A stretch of DNA of 64,000 bases, taken from Chrysoporthe austroafricana. Lineage: Eukaryota; Ascomycota; Sordariomycetes; Diaporthales; Cryphonectriaceae. A program made the position numbers and the translations under genes. The DNA lies in contig JYIP02000009.1 in the NCBI GenBank assembly GCA_001051155.2, positions 1,984,001-2,048,000 on the forward strand. The letters run 5' to 3'. Under the pieces are notes generated by a model that saw only the letters and a program-made list of their open reading frames with translations, did no database searches and had not been told where the DNA came from. The stretch's first letter is position 1; every line of letters begins with the position of its first letter. Of the stretch, positions 44,207-58,046 are shown piece by piece.

Positions 44207-45321
44207 TGCTCCCAGAAATAATCCCCGCAACGTCTTGCTGCGTCAGTATCCACGCGCCGCGGACGGGATGAATGGGCAAATGCGGAGGTACGGCGTACGG
44301 CGCGAGGCGTGGCAGGTGTCGTCGAATTTCTGTTGCTTCTGGATGAAGTCGAGTTGAACTTGGAACTGTGATGGCGGGGGCCCCGGCACGCCCTCAACTT
44401 TCAGCGGGACCGCCGAAGTCGGTGCCGACAACCTTTGGCTACGAGACGGCCGATCCGGCGGCATCATTTGCGAGATCATGTCATGTCGGTAGGAGACCAC
44501 AGCATGCAAGTATTCTTGATCCACATATATTTTCTTCGCCCGTTCTTTACCTTCCCTTCCCCATTGCTCAGGAATTAATTGCCAGGCCGAAAGGGCCGCC
44601 ACGACGGTTTTCCAGGCAGGTCGCCGCCTTCAGATGTCCATCCAGAGAGAAAAAAAAAAAAGAACAAAAAGAACAATTTCCAAACCACACAAAGCGCACC
44701 GACCCATGTGAACCAAACCGGACTCCATGTGCTCAATGAAAGAAGAGCCAAATACACGCCAATTTTGCCGTGTCCTGATCTATGCGTTGTGCGAAACCTG
44801 GGCCAACACTGTCGCCTTCCGCAGACACCGCCAGCGAGGGAAGTGGAGAAGTTTGTATCCGAGAAAAAGAACCAAAACGCCCCGCCGGCCTTCCTTGGTG
44901 TGTCATATGCTCTCATCCTTTTTCGATCCCGTTCCTTTTCTGTATATCCCAACCTTTTCCGCGTGAGATGCTGAAGCCCAACCATTTGATGCAGCCCGAA
45001 AATGGCCAAAGCGAGAGTGTGCAGGCGTTGGTCCCACATATCCCGTCCGAAAACCCGTGCCATGCTGCGATTCAGTGAGACACGGTTGTGATTGCCATTA
45101 GTCGTCTTTAGGTGTCGTTGACGCATCTTATAAGACCCAGAAACCTGCCCCCAGGGTAGCCGAGGAAGGCTCAAAGGTTGTCCGTACCGTGGAGGTCCGA
45201 TCATGGCATTCACGCCGGACGTTTATGCTCATCAGATCACATTCTGTTAAGCCGGGGAAGCGTTGACAGGGTGGCATCGTGATGTCTCAGAAAAAAGGAG
45301 TCCGGATCGGATGTCCGTCGT
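44207..45321. other. Intergenic: citrate carrier promoter and CCCH gene 3' flank
   Basis: No coding frame is convincing. An A-rich run at about 44649-44660 and ordinary composition elsewhere. Confidence 0.5.
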
Positions 45322-48020
45322 TCAGCGAGTCTCAACTGCCGCAGATCCTTTGTTGCTAGACGAAGCCTTGCTGGTCACATTCGCATAGCTCCACCCACCT
45401 CCAATGCTGAACCCTCCTGACTGCCGAAGCCTACCCTTTTCCCGCTGTGCCGCCTCGTCATCCTCTTCCATGCTGAACACAAAGCTTGGGTCCTCCTCAT
45501 CGATTGGTGTCGTGAACCGTCCATTCGCACTGGAGCCGATCGAGCCGCTGCTGATATGTCGCTCCAAGGCTCGGTTTCTCTCCGTCTCCTTGGATCCGAT
45601 CGCTCCCAAGCCCGATCCCACTGTGCTCGTTGACCTGTTGTTTGCAGCATTCGGGTGCAGGTGCGGGCTCGTGCCCAGACTACCGTCGTCGTTCAGTCTC
45701 GTTCGCTGGATCTGCTGTGTCAGTGCAGAGAGCGACTCGGTGCCACTGCCCGTTCTGCTTCCCGCCAGGCTGGGCCTGCTGCTCGAGCCGTTCTGTCCAA
45801 CCAAGTCGATTCCCGAGGCCAGGCTCGAGTTCCGCAGCGGACTGCCCACATGGCCGAATGCATTTGCGCCTTTCAAGCTCTTGCCCAGCACCCCCGTGCC
45901 CGACTGTTCCTCTTTCTGCCGCTCGAACAGCGTGTTCCACCGGCTTGGACTCCCAGCCCCGAAGGGACTGCCGTATTTCGCGCTATTTTCCCCAGATGCA
46001 CTCTGCTCGTTCCCGTCCGGTACCCTCACGCTGCCCCTCCTTGCCTTCTCCGCCGGCGTGAGCAGGTCGTTGGCTAGCTCGCCCGGGACGTAATCCTCCT
46101 CTAGGAAGAGGAAGTTGTCATCCCAGTCCCGGTCCACCTTGGGTGCGCTTGCGCTCAAGAGCCTCGGCTTGGCGTACCTGCTGCTGCTGCTATGCATCGC
46201 GCGTCGGCCGAAGAATTCCTCGCCGATAGGCTGCTGGGGCGGGCTGCTTCCTATGTTCTCAGCATCCCCTCCCAGCTGTGACGGCGACAGGTGCTCATTC
46301 GAGCCGAAAGCTGACGTGTGCAGCATCTTCAGCGTCTCGGATGTCCTCGAGTCCTTGGCATTGCTCAGCGACGGCGATGGAGACTCGATTCCGAACTTGT
46401 TAGGGACGGAGGCAGGCCATGGTCCGTACCGGGCCGCATGGGAGATGCCGTTGGAGTCGAAGGAGGCGGGGAGGGGTGCATCGAGGACGGAGAGGCCCTT
46501 CACGGCCGAGACGGGCGATAGGCCGAAGCCCCCACGGCCCGTTTCGTCTCCGCCGTGGGGTGAGCCGTAGGGTGAGGTCGCACCGCTGTACTGCGTATCG
46601 ATGGTGGGCAGCCCACCGTCCATGCTCGGCTGCCTGCCCAGCCCCTGGTTGTATCGGTCGTCGGTCGCGTTCGCGTAGGACGTGTAGGGCGGCACGGCCT
46701 CAGCGCGCATGAAGGAGTTGGTGAGGGCCGAGTTGGACGAGTGGCCGTAGGCCATGGGGTTCAGTCGGTTGCCGAAGTTGATGGGCGTGACGGTGACGCC
46801 ATTCTTGCCGTAGTTGACGCGCCGACCGTCTGGCAGGACGTGGATGTTTGCACACTTGGGACCAAACTTGCAATTCCCCTGCAGAAGATGATTCGTCAGC
46901 GACGGCCAAGCTGCCTGCATGTATGCGTATGTCCCGCTGTTGTGCAAGGTCGCACAAAGACGGTCTTAGATCCCGAGGGGTCACCGGGCAGCAGCCACCG
47001 CCATCCATCAGCTAGCTAGCGGCGGTGGCAGAAGGAAGTTCGTGATACGGCACGGCACGGTTCGGTACCTACCTTGGCAAAGTACTTGCAGACAGTTTCG
47101 GCTGCTGCCCCAATATCATGGCTAAATGGACAGGCTGATCCGGCCTGGCATGCGCCCTGACGGAAGAATTTGCACGGCACATGTGCGGTGTCTGTACGAG
47201 ACGGTGCGAGTCAGCGAAGGGCCCAATTGGGGTCCAGACGGTGCACTGTCGGGTACAGAATCTGGAACTGCACGCCGGAAGGGGGGAGGGGCAAGAAAGC
47301 ATGCTGCAGGTCAGGTAGGCAGGCAGAGGCGAGGTGAAGGGCAGGGTGAAGGGTGTTCCACCAAGGCGGGGGGCATGCCGAGGCACCTGACGATGTCTCA
47401 CGCCCTCGAGAAGGACAGAGGGCGTCAGGGGCAAGGGAGCGAGATGCTCTCCTCCCAACACCACCCATCCCCCCTTCGCCCCGGGCGGCCAGTGCACGAG
47501 ATCTGCTGGTGAATAGGCACTCACTCGGAGGGCTTCTTGGCCCGTCGAATCTGCTGCCGGGAGTTGGGGGTGCAGCATTCCCAGGCCCGGGCCCGGCTGC
47601 GATCGCGTTGGTTGAGGGCATGACTGAGGCTGCAATTGACCCGTTCGCCCCTCCTCCGCTGGGGATGCTGAGGCTGTTCGTCCTGGCGTGCTTCTGGGGC
47701 TGTTGGTGCTGGTGTTGCTGCCGGTACTCGGAGAGGTTTGCGCCGCCGGGCACCCGCCTCAGCTTGTGGGGCGGAGGGGGCTGCGAGTAGGAGCTGGAAC
47801 TCGCGAGCGAGTTCAGGCTCGGGTTCGAGTGGTTCGTGTGGGTGTAGGAGGTCGGCGTGCTGTATCCGTGGTGGGTGTTGACAGCCTGGACGGCGTTGAG
47901 GTGAAGAGACCGTGGGGCGTTGTCGGCGGAAGAAAGAGGTGAAGGTTTTAATTGCTGCGGGTGCTGGTACTGGTGCGGGTGAACCGTCAGATGCGAGACG
48001 TGCCCCGCGCTGGACATCAT
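45322..48020 (-). CDS. CCCH zinc-finger protein (two fingers), Lee1/Cps3 type
   Basis: Exons are 48020-47525, 47191-47073 and 46878-45322; introns are 333 and 194 bp. The intact frame has 723 residues. Two adjacent C-x7-C-x5-C-x3-H fingers lie at residues 172-190 and 200-218. The second intron cuts the second finger after residue 205. Such tandem fingers bind RNA, or act in transcription and mRNA decay. The pair followed by IHVLPDGRRVNYGKNG matches a conserved fungal family related to S. cerevisiae Lee1 and S. pombe Cps3. The N-terminal 165 residues are rich in His, Gln, Ser and Pro. The C-terminal 500 are Ser/Gly/Asn-rich and mostly disordered, with short conserved islands (DWDDNFLFLEEDYVPGEL, DPSFVFSMEEDD) that look like interaction motifs. 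Two adjacent ATGs (48020, 48017) are possible starts. Confidence 0.88.
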
Positions 48021-51000
48021 GTTGGGGGACTGTTCTCCTTGGGGCTCCCTCTTGGGGGGGGGGCCTCTGCAGCTATAGTAGGCTATACAGCACGCTCTGC
48101 TATACTCTGCAGGGCCTAGGCCGGTGGGAACGGGTTGGATTCAGGCGGTGAGACGGATCCGATGGGAGCCAAAAGGAGGGGTCGATCGCTGCTGATAAGC
48201 CTGCGGTGCCGCTGTAAGTCCCCAGGCGTGGCGATAGCCGCCGGTAACGACGGGTCAGGGAGGCTGACGGGAAGAGGGCTTGGCTCGCAGAGGCAGGTGA
48301 GCGGCAGTTCATATGAAGAGACAGTCTGTTTTCGGAGACGTTTCGTGGTTGATTTTTTATGAAGAAGAATACGCAGGAGGGTGAGGAAGAAAAAAAGACT
48401 CTCGAGTCCAAAGAGAAAGAGAACAAGATGAGGTCCAACGACAACCTCCTCCTCGAATGGGGTCTAGGCAGATGCAAGCACTGTTCGGAGGAATGTCGTT
48501 ATCGGTGGGGAACAAGTCGACTTTATCCTGTCGTTGTTTCCACGGCTCTTCCTATTTCTCTTTATTTTCCTCTTTTTTTCTTTTCTTTTCCTTTTTCTTT
48601 TCCTTCTTTTTTTCTTCGTTCTGTTTTTTCTTTTTCTCTCTCGGCTCGCGAGTGGCGCGGCGTGCTGATCCTACTGCAGGAGGGAGACCCAGTCCAGAAG
48701 GGCCGGAGGGTCCTCGAGTCCTCGAGAACGGCCGAGCGGTTAGGCACAGGGTGATGCCTGTGTCTCTCCCCTTCCGTCTCCCCTTTCCTCCTGCACTGCT
48801 GATCTGTCCTGTGAGGTCCTGCCGGGCTTTTCTCTCTGCTCTTCCTTGGTTGGGCCCCTTCAGACCTCTTGGGAAACTTGGGTAGGCCCGCGACTGTTTC
48901 TCGTCTCACCAACGTCGAGCCGCCCAAACCCCCGAGGGATCCCCAGCGAGTGCTCGGACCAGGAGGTTGCCGACAGTCTGGGTCGGCCGAGTGGATACCT
49001 AGGAGCTGACCGGGGGGGAATAGGATTGATTAGTCCAGAACACCTCAGAGGCTGCTGGATGCACGGCTGCCACGGCCTCTCTGCCAATGAAGTCCCTTCT
49101 CAGATTTATGCGCGTCAGCGACTCGTCAGGTCCGCGACAGGCGAAGGCTAATCTCAGGTCAACTACTGGCAGGGCTCGGTCCGAAGGAGATGCGAGGGTG
49201 ATGCGCTGAGGAGTGGGAGGGCGGAAGGGTTCGGCCAGCTGTGCGAGGACGAGGAGGAAGAGGGCAGGAAGAAGTCCGGGTGGGATATAGTAGGCAGGTA
49301 GTCAGTCTTAAGGATGATATTACTATGGTATGTGCGGCAAGACGCGGGTGCTCCGTAGACCAGACAAGAGACAGCAGTCCCACCTGTGACAGGCGGAGGG
49401 GGGGGGTGGTTTGCAAGCACGGTTGTATTTAGCACCGCATGGTATGAACGGGGGGAGGGAGACGACCGGGGGACTTGATGTTACTCGATGTTACTCGAGC
49501 GGGAGGGAGGGCAGTGGGCAGCAGGCATAGCATCATGTACCTCATGTATCATCCGAGTTGTAAGTAAGTATGCTTGCTGCCTCTCTGCCTCTCCCTCGCG
49601 CCACGAATCGCCTCCTCTCCCTCCTCACGCCGCTCCACCAGAGGGGAGAGAAGAGAGAGAGAGGTGTAGAAACGACCTCGAGCATGTATTGCTGCCCAGC
49701 CCGGACTCCCGCGAGTGGGAATACGTGGGTCGCCAGGGGCCCATCGCCGCTCTCCCTCAGTCCTCGAGGCGACAGTGTGTTTTCAAATCAGCTCGAGACG
49801 ACGACCCCCGCCGCGGCAGGCATGGCGAGGTACACGCTCGACCGCGCAGGACGGCAGCGTTGGCCAGGTACCACTGCTGGATGTGCTTGACTCGCAGGCT
49901 CGATGCCCGGCCCAGATGGACACCGGGTAGTTGTCTGGTTCTTGGCCGGCGCCTTGAGGCGGTGCACGACCATGGTACCGAGGGAGAACATATGGATACA
50001 TGGGATGCGTGTGGGGGTCTCGGACGGCAAGTGTCTCGTGGCTGTCGATGGTGTCCCTCACGGGCGGCCGATGACCCTGTGGTCACAACCATGGAATTTC
50101 GAATGTACCGTGGGGGACCTCACAGGTTATGACGGGCAGACTAGCAAAGCGTGGAAAAAGGGTGGGTCGTGACCATGAACTCCCGAGATGTGTCGAGACA
50201 CGCTCGTGGCAGTGACCACGGCCAGATGGCTGGTTGGCCCTTGGCTCCGTACCATATGACAGCACGAGCCCGTATTGGCCGGGTCCTGCATGTCCTCTTC
50301 GAGCCCTCTGCGACAGACACTTGACGCGTCGCCGTTTGTCACATCCGGGACACTCGCACGCCGTCGCGTCAACAGGTCGCAGGTCGCCGCAGTCTGGCCA
50401 GGACTGCAAGGCGCGGTTCCCAAACGGGCCTCGTGCAGCTTATCCAGGCAGAGCAGGCAGCCTGCCCCTCCTCGCGAGAGGCTAACAACCGGTGGGCTTG
50501 GTGGACCTTGATGGGTCAAGCCTGCAGTGTCCAACGTGAGAAGTTACAGCTCACGCTCGCACGAGGCGTCTCTCGCCTGGGCCCGCCGCTAAGTAGATTG
50601 GGTAGGATGATGCCATCCATTGTCGACGGTGCCCGTTACAGGCGGTGAAAGGCGTCCACAAACTGTAGGTGGTGCAGAGGATGGCAATGTTTACAAATCG
50701 ACCTCGGCTAGGCGCGCGAGTGTAAGCGCTATCTCGAGGTTTCCAAGGTGCCGGGCCATCGCTGTCAGAATTAAGCACCGCGGTGAGGTGCCGGCTCCAG
50801 GTGCATGAGATATGCACGATCGATAGAGGGTCAAAGCATCCCCCCCCCAGGCCCCCGTCATGACGGATACTAATCAGCAGCTGCATGTCGATGCAGAGGC
50901 ACGAGGCCGCCTCTGTGGGGAGCATCGAGATTGAGCCGTGTGTTCGGCCGGCGGGGGAGGCGTTCGTGAGGCCATCCTCCTGTTCGGTGTTCGGCGCGCC

Positions 51001-51959
51001 CAAGGGGAGCTCGAACATGGACCTCCAGCCCCCCTGTGCGCACCGATCATCTTTGACGAGGAGCTGGTGCCCTAGAGTAAGAGCCGTCACATGAGTTTGA
51101 CTCGTGGCAGCAACATCGCATCAGCCGTGGTCTCAGCTGCAATCCTAACCCTCAGCGCGGTCAAGGCTGATGGAGGATGGGGAGAGAGCCTATCATCCGT
51201 GTATCTATCTACGAGCCCCCCCCCCCCAACCTTCTCCCCATGCAAGCCAAGCCAAGCCCACTGCCGAGTCCAGACACGGCCGAATCTGGGGTGGAAGCAA
51301 GCTCAAAACGGCCGCCGCGGAAGCCCTCATTGGCCCTTTTCTAAAGTGTGTCCCAAAGCCAATGTGGGGGGGGCAACATCCGACCGCGAAACCAGAGATG
51401 CCATGCAGGTGCAATCTAAGGGCTGACCGGAGCGAAGCTACGACGCGACGAGATAGGGTAGCCTCGGGTCTGGAGGTCTCCTGCCAGACCGGTGTTCTCT
51501 GGCGGTTGACGGGAGACCTGACCAGTGCGGCAGCCTGTGCAGTATAGAGTCCTGCCCAGGTACCTGCTAGATGTCTTCATAACCGCCGGTGTCGTGAGCT
51601 GAAGCGGCAGCGGAAACGGCTGTCTGGAGTGTCATGGAGTTCGCCGTCGGCCGAGGCCATCGCGTCTCTCCCTTCTTCGCGCGAGTCGTCTTGATGCAGG
51701 ACTTGACCAGGGCGGATTCTCATGTACATGTCGCTCTGCGGTCGATCACACTGGGCGTCATGCTGGGCCGCGGTGAAACCGCCGACAGGCATATCTCCCT
51801 TCCACAGGGTGCTTACCATCGCGCCGTGAAGCGGACGCATGTTCGCAAAGCAGGCGCAGCCCCGAGACATACTCAGTACGTCGGTACCCACTCGGCTGGG
51901 CATCCCCGGCACTCCCCGGTACGTACTGGGTAGTGATGCGGCGGCGTTGATCACGATGG

Positions 51960-51962
<3 letters not shown>
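48021..51962. other. Gene-free GC-rich stretch, first part
   Basis: This stretch includes the promoter and probable long leader of the CCCH gene. A pyrimidine tract about 90 bp long (48550-48645) is an AG-rich tract on the gene's own strand. Beyond about 49.5 kb many overlapping frames are open simply because of high GC content; none shows a domain, an ATG in good context and introns together. I cannot support a gene. Confidence 0.5.
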
Positions 51963-51997
<35 letters not shown>

Positions 51998-52003
51998 TAG
52001 ACA
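51963..52003 (+). repeat. GACA microsatellite
   Basis: About ten copies of the tetranucleotide GACA/CAGA with one interruption (GATA) near the end. Confidence 0.9.
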
Positions 52004-55000
52004 ACCAGACATCGCACTCGACATGACGAGGTCGACGGCCAGAAGCAGGTGTGGCTCTCGGGATATACCTCGAGGTACCTGGGCACGCTAGGTCAGCAGC
52101 AAGATACGACGGCGTCAGCCCGGATCCGAACTCCTCTCCGGTCCGAAAGTCGCCCCCTCCAACGTCGAGGCAGACATTCACACCACCCTGCTGAGGTAGG
52201 GCACAGGCCAGGGTCGCCGGGCAGGTGTACTGAGTAGGACGACCAGAGTGGCCCCGACCGGTTCGCTAGAGCCCTTTTAGCTGCCCTCCACTACCGGTAT
52301 TTGCCTCGTACACGCTCGAAAGGGAAGGGGGCTCGCCATGACCGGGCAAAGGTCCGCGGGGTCATGAGCTACGATCACGGGAAGGATGATCCGAGCAGGT
52401 GTGTGGCTGCTGTCGATATCTAGATGCTGCTGCAGGCGTGGAGCTAGTGCGATGAGGGCTGTCTTACACGAGCTGTAAGGGTGGACGGGCAGCTCGACAA
52501 GAGGCAAAGAGCAGGCTCGCAACAAGGGCCGGGACCGGCGGCGGCGGCGGCGGAGGGCTGTCTGACGACGAGGGCAGCCCAGAGTCTCAAGCCGGCGGCT
52601 ATGCAGTCAGATCTTGGATCGTCAGTGCCGCTGTCTCACGTGGTGATGAACGTATAAGCCATCCCAGCCTAGACCGCTCGTCATGTCTGTCACGGCCTGG
52701 CCGCGAGCTGTCCGGAGAACGTCGCAACACCGCCACGACCGCCTGACTGCTGTACCACCTACGCTTATCGCGCGGGCACTCCCTCGCTGCAGCCGGGTGT
52801 GGTCGCCCAGCCGCTGTCTTGCACGACCTCGGGAATCTGTGCCCGATGCTGCAAGCAGTGCAGTGAGACCTCGCTTGTCGGCCTGGCTGGTCGCCATCCT
52901 CCCTGCTCCCTATCTTCCCTGGGCGTCTCCCGGTTTGCGGGCCACCGCAGGCGCAGAGGGGACGAGGTCAAGTGGTACTGTAGCAGTGCAGAGACGAAGC
53001 GCAGGGCCCGGGTTCACCCCTGAAAGGCGCCCCCGTCTCGCGACGGCTCGTGGCGCCGGAGGTGCTGATCCAGCGTACGCATGAGGGGCCCGCCCGTCCC
53101 CATTCACAAGGGAAGATCCGACTGCACGTCGTCAAAGGTCAAGGCGCGATGCGAGCCGTCTGTGCGACAACCTCTCCAGCCCTCGTGCTCCGGGAATATT
53201 CCGCGGCTTGCGCGCTTGTAAAAAAAAATATGCCACGCTAGCCTTCTCGTGGCTTTCTGTGCCGCCGCTCCGCCCTCGTTTCCCGGGCTGCCGAGGGGGG
53301 CAGGATGGCAAGGTCGCCGAGGGACGGGCGACGACATGAGATCATGGACCTGCTGGAAAGCGACATGTCCAGGAGAGGAGACTCCTGACTGGGTACTGAA
53401 GCGCCTCTGCTCGCTTCGCGTTACTGCGGGTGTTCACCAGAGATCACCGCCCTGCACTTCCCGCACGAGAGAGGCCGGGTAGGTTACATCGACGATGGGG
53501 TAATGTGAGGGGCTAATTGTCTTCAAGGTGCACTGTGGAGACTTGTACCGGAGTACTTCCGTTTGTGGCCCCGTCGAGATAACGACTTCGCCGGAGTTCC
53601 GTCCTACCTCCGTCATCTCTTGGGCCTCGACGGCTGTCCAGACGATGTCGACCAGAGGAGGATGATGGGGTGGTTGCTTTCGAGGCTGACGTTACTGGAT
53701 GTCTTTTAGTTCTTCTTTTGTTTTCCTTTTCAAGCGCCCTGCCGTTGGCCCACGTTTTCCGGGCCCCAGATTCATGCGCTCTTCCCGGCATCGTCACGAT
53801 CACCTTGCTGATCAGCAGATCGCTGGCGCTCACGGCGCTATACCAGTTGAGCCTGGAATCCTGGACGTGTGAGTCTGGAGGGAGCTGGATCGCTCGGGAT
53901 TGTCAGTCAGCCTCCACGCACACCCGTATGCACCGCTCATGCACCACTAAGACAGAGTGCACACCATCTCGCCCGGCGGTCGTCGTGACAGAGTCGACGC
54001 AAGTAAACAAGGGGTGCTTGGATCTGTCCTCGCTACTGGGCCATTTGACACGCCACCAGTGACCTCTGGACCCCCCATCCTTCCGCCTTGTCGAGAATCG
54101 TTGCCATTCTCCTTCAGGCCCACTCAGGTCACACAATCCCTCCCCCGGAAAACGCACTCACCACCTTCGTCACCACCTTCGAATTCGACGGCACTCGTAC
54201 CCTCCAGTGGCCCTCCTCGCACAGCCGTATTGAGCCCATCTTGACATGGCCTTTTCTTGGCTAGTTCTTCGCCCACGGTCAGATCGATCCATCGTCGTCA
54301 CCTTATTGCCACCTATGCGGATCTCCTTCCCAACCTCAACCCCGCTTGTTCTAGAGCTCAGCCGGCGTCAAATGCTACGTTCAGGTGACCGCAACAAAAA
54401 TAATTCGGTAATAAATCGACGACTTTCTTTCATTCCTCAGAATGCGACGATGACATCGTCTCATTCCCCGCCTCCGTCCCTAGGGTAGTTCATGAGGTAT
54501 AAGTCAGCCTCTCATGTAATCTCCCGGAACCAGATATGCTTGAATTCACCGCACCCAATGCCCGCCCTCCTGCATTAACTCCCTGTCACTGACTTGCAGA
54601 AGAATGTCTGAACGCTAGGTCACGCTTGCGGTATGTAGATGCATCTGCCCGAGCCGCCCTCATCACTCACCGTTCTGTCAAGTCCTTGTTATGGTCCCTA
54701 TTCGCGCCGCCTCGCTAATCGCGTCCTATCACCCTCCATGATCGTCAACACCACCACTTTAGGAACCTTGGCCCTGCACATCGTATACTGCCCACCCGGT
54801 TTTGCGCTCCATTATTTTAGCATGTTCGATTCTGAGACATGCGTATCCATTTACCGTATTGGTATACTACCTAGCCTACCACTCCAAGGAGTGATGCGCA
54901 CCCTGACCCCCTTCGGCCCTTCCTAGCCTCTCCGCTTCTCCTTGTCTTATTTTCTAGGACTTTGTTAACACTTCATAGCATTTTCGGCTTCTTGCGACTC

Positions 55001-57482
55001 TATTTCGGCTTAGATCGAGACTAGTTCACAATATATCCCCGTCTCATCGACGTCAACACTGGAGCCTCATGACCGGATGCTTGAGTCACCTCCCTGTCCA
55101 CCTTCTTCCCTTTGAGAGAAACCAAGTCTAATCTCAGAGGTTTTGTTGGTGTATTTCCTGAATGTTGAAGGGGGGAACCCAAATGGATGGGCGGCTATCG
55201 AGCGCTCCGGATATAGACAACCTTGAATCCTCCGGACCCGAACTCGCCATCATCAGCAACAGTCCCACAAGTTACCCGTCATGATCGGCATGAAGTTGAT
55301 CCATAGATCTCAACAGGCCGCTGATCAAGATCGACGACGCGCTCGTGCTATCAACCGGTTGAGCACCCCACCAGGTGGCATGGAGTCCGATGTCGACAAT
55401 AACACTAAGACTTCTCGGCCACACTTGCAAGTCTTCTTCGAAGCCGATGTGTATCATCGCGAGATGTGGGAAGAGGAGAGGCGACAAGACCCATTCAGCA
55501 ATCATCAACATGACGAGAGCCAAGGTGAGAGAATGACGCGACAACTTGTCCTCCTGTAGCCAGCCCGAGTTCCCACCACGACCGTCATTCCTACGTCCCA
55601 TGACCTGTTTCCTGCATTCTCACGTATAGGATGCATCCGATACCGCATAGCCTTCAGGTGATAGTAATAATGTAACCTTACCTCGGATTTCAGGCAGGCA
55701 TATTAATTAAAGTCCCTCGCGACACATATTTCCAAAGCTCTTCAGCTGGCAGACCCAGCACATATGTCCACTCAGTCGAAGTTTAATTTACAACGGCTAC
55801 CTGTCGTACAACCCCTCGAAGATCGACTCGCTTTCAGAGAACTCATCATATCTAAGTCGCGCAAGAAGATTTCGGTTCGAAATCCGGCGTGCTTATGCGG
55901 TCACCCGACGACCGGTCTGGCATGTGCCGCTCAGTACATACCAAACTCACCCATATGCATGCTGCTCGGTATTTTTTTGCAGGTATATGGAGTCTAGATT
56001 CCGGACTAGGTCCTTTTCCCTCCGGTTCTTTCCTAAGTAGCTATGCTGCAAAGTCCCAAGATGTCACTCGTATAACATAGTTTAGAAGGACCCTGACGAT
56101 CTGGACCAACGTGGATAAACGCTTGCCGGAGCAGTCGCTCTCAGCGTTTTCTTCACACCCTTAGCTTTCTGGTGGGCCCACACTACCTCCACGAATAGAC
56201 GGCCATGGGATCGCTCTGGTGCTCCATCACAGTTTTCAAAACATCAATACCGACTCGTCATTCGTGCTAGTCCCGGGTTGATTCACGATTAGGGACACGA
56301 GCCGTCTTCCAATAACCCTCGCGGCCTAGTGTACGGGGACCTGCAAGCCACTAAGCACTTAAACAGGCTCTTACCGTTATGTACTCGAGGTGGGGGATTT
56401 GACTTGGGATATGTCATCAACACCCCCAGTGCAGTTAAGGGTGTTCATTGTAATTGTTGTTCAGGCCTGGTGGCAATTTGTTAGCTTGAGCGGGTTCTCA
56501 AGTCCGGAATCAATGTGCCTGTTATATCCACAGTGAATACCTTCGTAATTGCTAAATGTGTACGATTTTCTTTCCCTACTGCTTCTTTTCATCGATAAGC
56601 GACCCTCTTTGCATCTAGAAAGTGCGCACGCACTCTTTGACACTGGATTTATTTGACGTCAGTTTTGAGGGAGCGAATATGCCGCTCGTCTATAGTCTCC
56701 ATCCGGATGAGGATAGAGCTGCTGGGGCATGGGAAAATGCTACCTTTGCGTTGGTGTGTGAGGCTCATGTCTTTCATTACTAGTTCTTATATGTTTTGAG
56801 ATCAGTAAATGAGGCTTTCAGTGCGATTGGCCTGTTGGTGCCGCCTAGATGTGACTGAGACGACTTTCCTACCCGATAGTGACGTTCAATTGGAACTTTG
56901 AAAGCATACCCAGGGATTCGACATACAGTCTTCACCTGTCAAGATGATGCAGTTGGTGAGACATTGAATTGAGCACAGGCCTGATGATCCTCCGAGACTG
57001 CTGATCTAGGTCTGGCAATGAACGAGACAGTAAAGTGAAGTGAAGTAATAATGGAAGTCCTACGGAGCATGTCCTTAAGCGTGGCGATATTTAGGTCTTG
57101 CATGCCGACTCATGGCGCTGCTATGCCGGCGCTGGTCACAGAGAGGCGTTTGACACCCTGTGCGAGTGCCATATGTGCCGTGAGCCCATCGTATATACCT
57201 GACAAAATAAGAGTGCCGTCTGGCTGGGTAGACCCCGAATGCGGGAGGTGGAAGACTAAGGTTTGGAGGCCATGTCTGTAAGGGTGATAGGACTATCAGA
57301 ACTGCGATACAGCCGGTGCCCTGCCGGAGTATCGTAATGATCCGGCAAAGCTTGATCAAATCTCTTCATAATGTTGTAACAGGCCTGGAAGTTAACGGTC
57401 TTATGGCTGTGCTCCAGAAGGCCATGCAACGCTTTCTATATGTTGGCTTAGATGTCACAGCATCCTCAAAATCAGGAGGCAA
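52004..57482. other. Gene-free stretch, second part
   Basis: No domain-bearing frame on either strand. A run of short trinucleotide (GGC) repeats lies at about 52538-52552. GC content falls gradually toward 56 kb. Frames at 55281-55559 (plus) and 55272-55601 (minus) overlap and contradict each other. Confidence 0.5.
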
Positions 57483-57782
57483 TGTTACAAGGGCAGAGTT
57501 CTGGGCTTGGAAGGGGTCTTCATTTAGTGATAACTGTTAAGGTGGTCTAAGGAGTGCTTGAGGTTCCAGGTTTATCCTTGGTCCGTCGCGAGCGTTCACG
57601 CCGTACTTATAGACCACAGTTCTCGTCGTTGCCTCAGGCACCCATTCTGCCCAGCCCTTTCTTTATGCAGTTGGGTTCCTTTTTCCTGCGGTTGGGCCTG
57701 ATCAGTCACGCCCAACGGCGCGTAACTCGCGATGCCTAGATATCCTTCCTTCCTTAGGTCACCCTTGGGTGTCCGTGTAACA
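57483..57782 (-). mobile_element. Solo LTR of the element A family, TSD GGCAA
   Basis: The sequence runs from TGTTACAAGG to GTGTAACA, 300 bp, same orientation as element A. GGCAA flanks both sides (57478-57482 and 57783-57787). The TATA box and the self-priming motif are recognisable. It is GC-richer than the element A LTRs, so it has not been RIP-mutated to the same degree. Confidence 0.93.
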
Positions 57783-58046
57783 GGCAACGAGAAGGTGGCT
57801 ATAATTTCGTGTGACTTGGTGAGAAATTTCGGATAGTAGAGGTTGGTAGAGGTCTGGGCCATACCTTTATGGAGCCATTCGTTAGGAGACAAAGAAATAC
57901 TAGCCACGATGGCTTTGTAGCGGCTTCAACACCATCATGATATAGTACCAATCAGTTTCTAAGTATGTCAAAGTCACTACCATACGCAAACTCTGAGAGA
58001 CCCTGAATGAGTTCTTCAAATCGCTGGTTGAGCATTAATCACTATA

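Noticed and set aside
48725..48770. Leucine/serine tRNA-like start (GGCCGAGCGGTTAGGC)
   Set aside because: Only the D-arm-like segment is present; no anticodon arm or T-loop follows at a suitable distance.
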